A stretch of 10,663 nt of DNA from an uncultured Shinella sp. Lineage in GTDB: Bacteria > Pseudomonadota > Alphaproteobacteria > Rhizobiales > Rhizobiaceae. Below the pieces are notes generated by a model. The model was not told the DNA's origin, did no database searches, and saw only the letters and a list, made by a program, of their open reading frames with translations. The stretch lies in assembly GCA_946886325.1 (NCBI GenBank), contig CAMPIK010000038.1:1-10663 (forward strand), read 5' to 3'. This document shows, piece after piece, positions 6,724 to 10,663 of the stretch (its first letter is position 1; every line of letters begins with the position of its first letter). Made by a program: the position numbers and the translations under genes.

Positions 6724-6974
6724 CACATGCCGTCCTCGCCATAGCCGACGATGTCATCGGCACTGCGCCGATCGATATCCGGCAACGCCGCACAGGTCTT
6801 GCCGATCTGGCGCAGGCGGTCTGTCAGGTCCCGCGGGAGGTTGCGACGCAGGCGCTCCCGTTCGAGACGCTCCCGGAGAGCGACGCGAATGGTTGTCGTC
6901 AAGGTCTCCCCGGTCAGCGCGGCCACCTCACGGGCCAGCCGATCGGTCTCGTCGTCCTTGAGGCTCAGGGCCAT
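6720..6974 (-). CDS. vapB: VapB-type antitoxin
   Basis: This 84-residue protein should neutralise the adjacent VapC and repress the operon. Residues 1-45 have the character of the Rv0623-type VapB family: MALSLKDDETDRLAREVAAL, then TGETLTTTIRVALRERLERE (21-40), which look like a small DNA-binding region followed by an amphipathic helix rich in Arg and Glu. The C-terminal part (LPDIDRRSADDIVGYGEDGM) is acidic and suits toxin wrapping. The ATG at 6974 is supported by GAGG (6984-6987, minus strand) 9 bases upstream. An in-frame extension to 7187 runs antisense-free into ctaA codons in another frame and is not VapB-like. The gene overlaps vapC, and its promoter lies just upstream with strong palindromes. 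Confidence 0.9.
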   Translation of the reverse strand: MALSLKDDETDRLAREVAALTGETLTTTIRVALRERLERERLRRNLPRDLTDRLRQIGKTCAALPDIDRRSADDIVGYGEDGMW

Positions 6975-6988
6975 GATCCGGCACCTCG

Positions 6989-7010
6989 TTTCTAGAAATT
7001 CTCCTAGAAT
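6989..7010. promoter_or_regulatory. Probable VapB operator with interleaved palindromes
   Basis: Four alternating arms are seen: TTCT (6990-6993), AGAA (6994-6997), TTCT (6999-7002) and AGAA (7006-7009). They form three interleaved inverted repeats, including the perfect 10-bp palindrome TTTCTAGAAA (6989-6998) and ATTCT-CCT-AGAAT (6998-7010). The block covers the predicted transcription start and touches the -10 of the vapBC promoter. VapB and VapBC complexes normally repress their own promoter through such palindromes. Binding here is inferred from position. Confidence 0.65.
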
Positions 7011-7036
7011 ATAGATGTATGGGCCATTCTTGTCAC
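7009..7036 (-). promoter_or_regulatory. Probable vapBC promoter
   Basis: On the minus strand GTGACA (7036-7031) and CTATAT (7014-7009) are separated by 16 bases. This resembles the rhizobial housekeeping promoter form. Transcription would start near 7002, about 28 bases before the vapB ATG and inside the palindrome block. It lies just downstream of the ctaA stop, so vapBC can be transcribed on its own. Confidence 0.6.
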
Positions 7037-7050
7037 GGGTTTCTACCCGG

Positions 7051-8154
7051 TCAGCCCCGCACCTCGATCGCCGTCGGCTTCGGGTATTCGCCGGCAAAGG
7101 CGCGCCAGTGGGCGATGGCGAAGCCGAGCACGACGAGGGCGCCGCCCTGGTGCGCGAGCGCCCAGGAGAGCGGCACCTGCCAGACAAGCGTGACGATGCC
7201 GATCAGCGCCTGGAGGGAAACGAGGGCAAAGAGCAGGACCGAGCGGCGGGCATGGGTCGTCTCGGGTGCGGCGCGCAGCGAGGCGATCATGTGCATCAGG
7301 ACGAGCGCGAAAAGCACATAGGCGCCGATGCGGTGCACGAACTGCACGGTCTTCGGGTTCTCGAAGAGATTGATCCACCAGGGCTGCTGCACGAAGAGGC
7401 CGCCCGGCACCAGCGCGCCGTCCATCAGCGGCCAGGTGTTGTAGGTGAGACCGGCGTCGAGGCCGGCGACGAGCGCGCCGAGATAGATCTGGAAGATCGC
7501 CATGCAGGCGATGATCGCCGCCATGCGCCGCGACCGGCCGGTCGGTGCGGGGTCGCGGCTGTGCGGCGACAGCCCGCGCATGATCCAGACGGAGCCCGCG
7601 AAGATCAGACAGGCGATCGTCAGATGCGTTGCGAGGCGATACTGGCTGACGGAGACGCGGTCGGCGAGCCCTGATGACACCATCCACCAGCCGATGAAGC
7701 CCTGGAAGCCGCCGAGCGCCAGAAGGCCGACGAGCGGCCAGCGGATGCGCCTTTCGATGCGGCCGGTCAGCCAGAAGACCGCGAGCGGCACGGCGAAGAC
7801 GAGGCCGATGCCGCGCGCCAGCAGCCGATGCGCCCATTCCCACCAGAAGATCGTCTTGAATTCGTCGATCGTCATGCCCTTGTTGATCTGCTCGTATTGC
7901 GGGATGCGCTGGTAGAGGGCGAACTCCTCTTGCCATTCCTCGGCCGTCAGCGGCGGGATGGCGCCGTGGATCGGCTTCCATTCGGTGATCGAAAGGCCTG
8001 ATTCCGTCAGCCGCGTCGCACCGCCGACGAGGACCAGCGCGAAGAGCACGAAGAGCACGACGCCGAGCCAGCGCCGCACGAGACGCCGGTTGGCGTCAAT
8101 GCGGTCGATATCGGACTGGACCGGATGATCGATCAGGGCGTTGGCGGCTGTCAT
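7051..8154 (-). CDS. ctaA: Heme A synthase (COX15/CtaA family)
   Basis: This 367-residue inner-membrane enzyme oxidises the C8 methyl of heme O to give heme A for aa3-type cytochrome oxidase. Four conserved histidines that bind the two hemes are visible: His109 in [10 protein letters not shown] (105-114), His177 in [11 protein letters not shown] (171-181), His274 in QFVHRIGAY (271-279) and His335 in ALAHQGGAL (332-340). About eight membrane segments are apparent, beginning at residues 29-48, with [19 protein letters not shown] (46-64) after the first, as in COX15. The ATG at 8154 is supported by GGGAG (8164-8160) 5 bases upstream. The open frame continues upstream to 8709 but that part is not CtaA-like. 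The gene is divergent from a DUF2842 gene. Other oxidase genes are not in the window. Confidence 0.96.
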   Translation of the reverse strand: MTAANALIDHPVQSDIDRIDANRRLVRRWLGVVLFVLFALVLVGGATRLTESGLSITEWKPIHGAIPPLTAEEWQEEFALYQRIPQYEQINKGMTIDEFKTIFWWEWAHRLLARGIGLVFAVPLAVFWLTGRIERRIRWPLVGLLALGGFQGFIGWWMVSSGLADRVSVSQYRLATHLTIACLIFAGSVWIMRGLSPHSRDPAPTGRSRRMAAIIACMAIFQIYLGALVAGLDAGLTYNTWPLMDGALVPGGLFVQQPWWINLFENPKTVQFVHRIGAYVLFALVLMHMIASLRAAPETTHARRSVLLFALVSLQALIGIVTLVWQVPLSWALAHQGGALVVLGFAIAHWRAFAGEYPKPTAIEVRG

Positions 8155-8221
8155 GGCGGCTCCCGATGCGCCACCACGGACCGCGTGCTGCGGTTTCGGA
8201 CGCGTTGGCGTGCATGAAACC

Positions 8222-8261
8222 GGCGCATCTCCTGTGACATTCGGATCACCGGAGATGCGCC
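8222..8261. repeat. Long inverted repeat upstream of ctaA
   Basis: GGCGCATCTCC (8222-8232) is perfectly complementary to GGAGATGCGCC (8251-8261). After one T/C mismatch, the inner arms GTGA (8234-8237) and TCAC (8246-8249) also pair, leaving an 8-base loop CATTCGGA. This gives a 15-bp stem with one mismatch. On the plus strand a run of seven T (8271-8277) follows only after nine bases, and no plus-strand gene lies upstream to terminate. It lies in the probable 5' leader or promoter zone of ctaA. It could be an RNA structure, an operator or part of a dispersed intergenic element. Confidence 0.6.
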
Positions 8262-8291
8262 AGTATTTCGTTTTTTTCCGCATTGTCCGAC

Positions 8292-8313
8292 GCCGAAGCG
8301 AAATCGCTTCGGC
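8292..8313. repeat. Second inverted repeat between ctaA and DUF2842 gene
   Basis: GCCGAAGCGA (8292-8301) and TCGCTTCGGC (8304-8313) form a perfect 10-bp inverted repeat with only AA between the arms. It lies 30 bp from the first long inverted repeat, in a 300-bp stretch (8155-8454) where I see no gene. Neither strand has an adjacent T tract, so it does not look like a terminator. The pair resembles the palindromic intergenic elements known in rhizobial genomes (RIME or Abc type), but I cannot confirm membership. The rest of the stretch shows no clear promoter for either flanking gene. Confidence 0.55.
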
Positions 8314-8454
8314 TGGAAATGCTTGAGATCGCGACCATCCGGCGCAAAGGCATCGGGGTCTCTGCCGTTGATTTGCCCCAGCAGGCCGTGCAAAACAAGG
8401 GCCGGACCTTTGCGGCATGCGGTCGCGCCCGCCTTCTGCCGCTCGAGTGAAAGA

Positions 8455-8679
8455 ATGCCAATGCCCCCTCGCCTGCGCAAACTGATCGGCACCGTGCTGA
8501 TCATCATCCTCGTTCTCGTCTATGCGCTGCTCGCCACGACGGTCGCCTCCGCGCTGCTCGGCCAGTCGCCCTGGTGGGTGCATCTCCTCTATTTCGCGCT
8601 GAGCGGCCTGTTGTGGATTCTGCCCGCCATGCTCATCATCAAATGGATGGAAAAGCCGGCAAAGGCGAAGGACGACTGA
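8455..8679 (+). CDS. Small membrane protein, DUF2842 family
   Basis: This 74-residue protein begins with a basic stretch (PPRLRKLIG, residues 4-12) and has two hydrophobic segments, about 10-33 ([19 protein letters not shown] core) and 40-62 ([20 protein letters not shown] core). It ends in a short charged cytosolic tail, [12 protein letters not shown]. The pattern, including WILPAM and a following K/R-W-M, fits the DUF2842 family of alphaproteobacterial two-helix membrane proteins, whose function is unknown. Starts at ATG 8455 and ATG 8461 are both possible, and the ribosome-binding site (GAGTGAAAG, 8445-8453) is weak. The stop is 1 bp before the metallophosphoesterase start, so the two genes form an operon. 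The neighbourhood with ctaA, as I recall it in other rhizobia, hints at a respiratory membrane role but does not prove it. Confidence 0.8.
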   Translation: MPMPPRLRKLIGTVLIIILVLVYALLATTVASALLGQSPWWVHLLYFALSGLLWILPAMLIIKWMEKPAKAKDD

Positions 8680-8680
8680 C

Positions 8681-9424
8681 ATGACCCGGATCGCCGTCAT
8701 CGCGGACATTCACGGCAACGACCACGCGCTGGAGGCGGTGCTTGATGACATCGATGCGCAGGGCGTGGCGCTCACCGTCAATCTCGGCGATCACCTGAGC
8801 GGGCCGCTCAACGCCGCGCGCACCGCGGACCTGCTGATGGAGCGCGACTTTCCCTCCGTTCGCGGCAATCACGACCGCTGGCTCCTGGAAAAGGAGCCGC
8901 AGGCGATGGGCGACTGGGACCGGATCGCGCATTCGGAGCTGGAACAGCGTCATCTCGACTGGCTCGCGGACCTGCCGCCGACGCGGGTGGTCGACAACGA
9001 TCTCTTCCTCTGCCATGCGACACCGGAGGACGACCTGACCTACTGGCTGGAGGAACTGCTGCCGGACGGGACGCTCCGCCAGTCGCCGCTCGACCGCGTC
9101 GAGCGCTATGCGGCGCGGATCGACGTTCCGGTCATCCTGTGCGGCCACACGCATCTGTCCCGCGCCGTGCGGCTTCGCGACGGGCGGCTCGTCGTCAATC
9201 CCGGCAGCGTCGGCAGCCCGGCCTATTCGGACGACACGCCGGTGCCGCACAAGGTGGAAGCCGGCACGCCGCATGCGCGCTATGCGATCCTCGAAAAGTC
9301 CGCCGGGGGAAGCTGGGACGTCGAATTCCGGCTGATCGGCTATGACGTGCGCCCCATCGTCGAACGCGCCCGTGAGCGCGGGATGATGGAATGCGTCAGC
9401 GCGCTTTCCACCGGCTGGCTGTGA
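8681..9424 (+). CDS. Calcineurin-like metallophosphoesterase
   Basis: This 247-residue protein belongs to the binuclear metallophosphoesterase superfamily, close to the YfcE/MJ0936-like phosphodiesterases (Metallophos_2). All five family motifs are visible: Asp9 and His11 in ADIHGN (8-13), Asp37 in NLGDHLSGP (34-42), Asn63 and His64 in RGNHDR (61-66), His112 in CHATP (111-115), and His156 and His158 in CGHTHLSR (154-161), followed by [10 protein letters not shown] (173-182). It should hydrolyse phosphodiester or phosphomonoester bonds in the cytosol. The substrate is not known, with nucleotides or dinucleoside polyphosphates plausible. AAGGA (8668-8672), inside the preceding small membrane protein gene, lies 8 bases before the ATG and indicates coupling to that gene. 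No signal peptide is visible. Confidence 0.92.
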   Translation: MTRIAVIADIHGNDHALEAVLDDIDAQGVALTVNLGDHLSGPLNAARTADLLMERDFPSVRGNHDRWLLEKEPQAMGDWDRIAHSELEQRHLDWLADLPPTRVVDNDLFLCHATPEDDLTYWLEELLPDGTLRQSPLDRVERYAARIDVPVILCGHTHLSRAVRLRDGRLVVNPGSVGSPAYSDDTPVPHKVEAGTPHARYAILEKSAGGSWDVEFRLIGYDVRPIVERARERGMMECVSALSTGWL

Positions 9425-9453
9425 AAGCCTGCCCTCGTCGATGCCGTTAGGTC

Positions 9454-9479
9454 TTTGCTAACCGTTTCGGCAAGTTTTT
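9454..9479 (+). terminator. Weak candidate terminator after metallophosphoesterase gene
   Basis: TTGC (9455-9458) pairs with GCAA (9470-9473), with T-G wobbles at both ends, followed directly by TTTTT (9475-9479). An alternative inner pairing CCG (9462-9464) with CGG (9468-9470) competes. The stem is short, so termination would be weak at best. It lies 30 bp after the gene's stop. Confidence 0.3.
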
Positions 9480-9588
9480 CCGCCCGCGCGCGGGCTGCAT
9501 CAGGAGCTGTAAACCATTTCGCCAGCCGCCATGGCCTAACGTCGAACATGCGGCCATTCCGCCGTAGCGACTTCGACAGGGTCAGACC

Positions 9589-10663
9589 ATGGTTGCGATG
9601 CAGCTCGACTTTCAGATCATGCCCGCCGACAAGAACCTGATGGACCGGTTCGCCGGTCAGCAGCCGGCGGGCGGGCGTCTGCGAACGCCGCTTCCGCTGA
9701 CGATCCGGCTGCATGCACGCATGGAGCCGCTCGAGGCCGACTGGCGCCGGCTGGAACGCGAGGACAATCTCTCGCTCCACCAGAGCTACGACTGGTGCCG
9801 CGCCTGGGCGGCGACGCACCGGGCCGAACTCCTGATCGTCGAGGGACTTTCGGCCGACCGGACCGAGATGATCCTTCCGCTCGAAATCATCCGGAGCGGT
9901 CCGCTGCGCACCGCCCGTTTCATTGCAGCCCCCTTCAGCAATCTCAATACGGGGCTCTTCTCGGATGCGTTCCGCATGCTCGCCGAACCGCCGCGTCTTC
10001 GGGAAGCGCTCGACAGTGCCAGGGGCGCCTTCGCCGACCATGTCGATCTTTTCCTGCTCGAGAACATGCCGCTTGCCTGGCGCGGCGTGCCGCATCCCTT
10101 CAGCGACCTTCCGGCCGTGCGCAACCAGAACGCCTCGTTCCAGTTGCCGCTCTATCCCGACTTCGACAAGACGCTCGCGCAGGTCAATGCAAAGCGTCGG
10201 CGCAAGAAGTTCCGGACGTCGGAGCGTCGGCTGGAGGCGCTTGGCGGCTATGAGCATGTGATTGCCGAAACGGCAGGGGACGCCTCGGCGCTGCTTGATG
10301 CCTTCTTCCGGCAGAAGGCCGCCCGCTTCGAGGCGATGGGCCTGCCGAATGTCTTCCGAGGCGCCGAGACGCAAGCCTTCTTCCGGGCGCTCGCCACCGG
10401 CCCGCAGACGCCGCAGGCCTATCCGCTGTCTCTGCATGCCATCCGGCTCACGGGTGAAAATGCCGGGCGCATCGTTGCCATCGCCGGCCTGTCGCGCAAG
10501 GGCGACCACGTCATCTGCCAGTTCGGCTCGATCGACGAGACGATCGCTGCCGACGCCAGCCCGGGCGAGTTCCTGTTCCACCTGGCGATCCAGAAATTCT
10601 GCAGCGAAGGCGTGAGCCTCTTCGACTTCGGCATCGGCGACCAGCTCTACAAGCGGTCCTGGT
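9589..10663 (+). CDS. GNAT acyltransferase of BcsL/CelD type (partial)
   Basis: The frame is open from ATG 9589 to the end of the window, giving 358 residues without a stop, so the C-terminus is missing. AGGG (9578-9581) precedes the start by 7 bases. The protein resembles the BcsL/CelD group of GNAT-fold acyltransferases (Acetyltransf_6), found in exopolysaccharide and cellulose gene sets of alphaproteobacteria. The N-terminal part has SYDWCRAWAATH (66-77) and FIAAPFSNLNTGLF (111-124). The second half has the basic VNAKRRRKKFRTSERRLEAL (199-218), then ARFEAMGLPNVF (245-256) and the near-terminal FDFGIGDQLYKRSW (345-358) that is characteristic of the group. About 20-60 residues probably remain outside the window. 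The acceptor is unknown. Envelope polysaccharide modification is an inference from the family. Confidence 0.85.
   Translation, partial: MVAMQLDFQIMPADKNLMDRFAGQQPAGGRLRTPLPLTIRLHARMEPLEADWRRLEREDNLSLHQSYDWCRAWAATHRAELLIVEGLSADRTEMILPLEIIRSGPLRTARFIAAPFSNLNTGLFSDAFRMLAEPPRLREALDSARGAFADHVDLFLLENMPLAWRGVPHPFSDLPAVRNQNASFQLPLYPDFDKTLAQVNAKRRRKKFRTSERRLEALGGYEHVIAETAGDASALLDAFFRQKAARFEAMGLPNVFRGAETQAFFRALATGPQTPQAYPLSLHAIRLTGENAGRIVAIAGLSRKGDHVICQFGSIDETIAADASPGEFLFHLAIQKFCSEGVSLFDFGIGDQLYKRSW

Noticed and set aside
7036..7049. CGGGT-TTCT-ACCCG hairpin as ctaA terminator
   Set aside because: The stem is only 5 bp with no T tract on the minus strand, and it overlaps the -35 element of vapBC.
6975..7187. 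Upstream in-frame extension of VapB
   Set aside because: It passes through the vapBC promoter and operator into ctaA codons. The ATG at 6974 has a proper ribosome-binding site and family-like N-terminus.
8222..8277. Plus-strand intrinsic terminator from the long inverted repeat and seven T
   Set aside because: The T run begins nine bases after the stem, and there is no plus-strand gene upstream that would end here.
8155..8709. Upstream in-frame extension of CtaA
   Set aside because: It runs opposite the DUF2842 gene and through the hairpins, is not CtaA-like, and the ATG at 8154 has a good ribosome-binding site.
9482..9495. 14-bp perfect palindrome GCCCGCGCGCGGGC
   Set aside because: It is pure G/C and has no loop and no T tract after it on either strand. 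In DNA of this composition such a run is likely by chance.
9340..10581. 413-codon minus-strand open frame
   Set aside because: It spans the metallophosphoesterase end, the intergenic region and the GNAT gene. The plus-strand frame has clear BcsL/CelD-type motifs, whereas this frame has none.
1..10663. IS elements, CRISPR arrays, tRNA or rRNA genes
   Set aside because: No transposase, no regularly spaced direct repeats, no terminal inverted repeats with target duplications, and no cloverleaf or rRNA sequence was recognised on either strand.

Overview
The window looks like chromosomal DNA from a member of the Rhizobiaceae (Rhizobium, Agrobacterium, Sinorhizobium or Shinella type). The evidence is the high GC content with strong third-position G/C bias, alphaproteobacterial protein types (S9 with an Ala-rich N-terminal extension, short type-2 ArgC, four-His CtaA, DUF2842), and a gene order rplM-rpsI ... 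speB-argC ... ctaA that I recall from rhizobial chromosomes. The genus cannot be fixed from the sequence alone.

Left part (1-1950): the ribosomal protein operon rplM-rpsI on the plus strand has a UUCG-loop hairpin in its leader and ends in a strong intrinsic terminator. It is followed by an independent FkbM-type methyltransferase gene with no glycan or lipid partner nearby. Middle left (1960-4425): an Lrp/AsnC regulator on the minus strand is divergent from phhA (phenylalanine 4-monooxygenase). phhA is followed by a ureohydrolase of the agmatinase family (speB), which starts at a GTG. The 138-bp divergent region holds small palindromes suited to Lrp-type control. Middle (4426-6312): argC of arginine biosynthesis has its own good promoter and a leader hairpin, and is followed 28 bp later by a TauE/SafE-type membrane exporter.

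Middle right (6313-8154), all on the minus strand: a VapBC toxin-antitoxin pair with overlapping reading frames has a CTATAT-type promoter covered by alternating TTCT/AGAA arms. It lies downstream of ctaA (heme A synthase). Between ctaA and the next plus-strand gene are 300 bp without a gene, containing two long inverted repeats. Right part (8455-10663): a small two-helix DUF2842 membrane protein is followed 1 bp later by a calcineurin-like metallophosphoesterase. Last is a BcsL/CelD-type GNAT acyltransferase gene that runs off the end of the window.

The window is mostly core metabolism with a few accessory genes (FkbM methyltransferase, vapBC, possibly the phhA-lrp pair). I found no IS element, CRISPR array, tRNA or rRNA, and no convincing undescribed multi-gene system. 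The most unusual structure is in the non-coding regions: the ctaA upstream hairpins, the argC leader and the vapBC operator.
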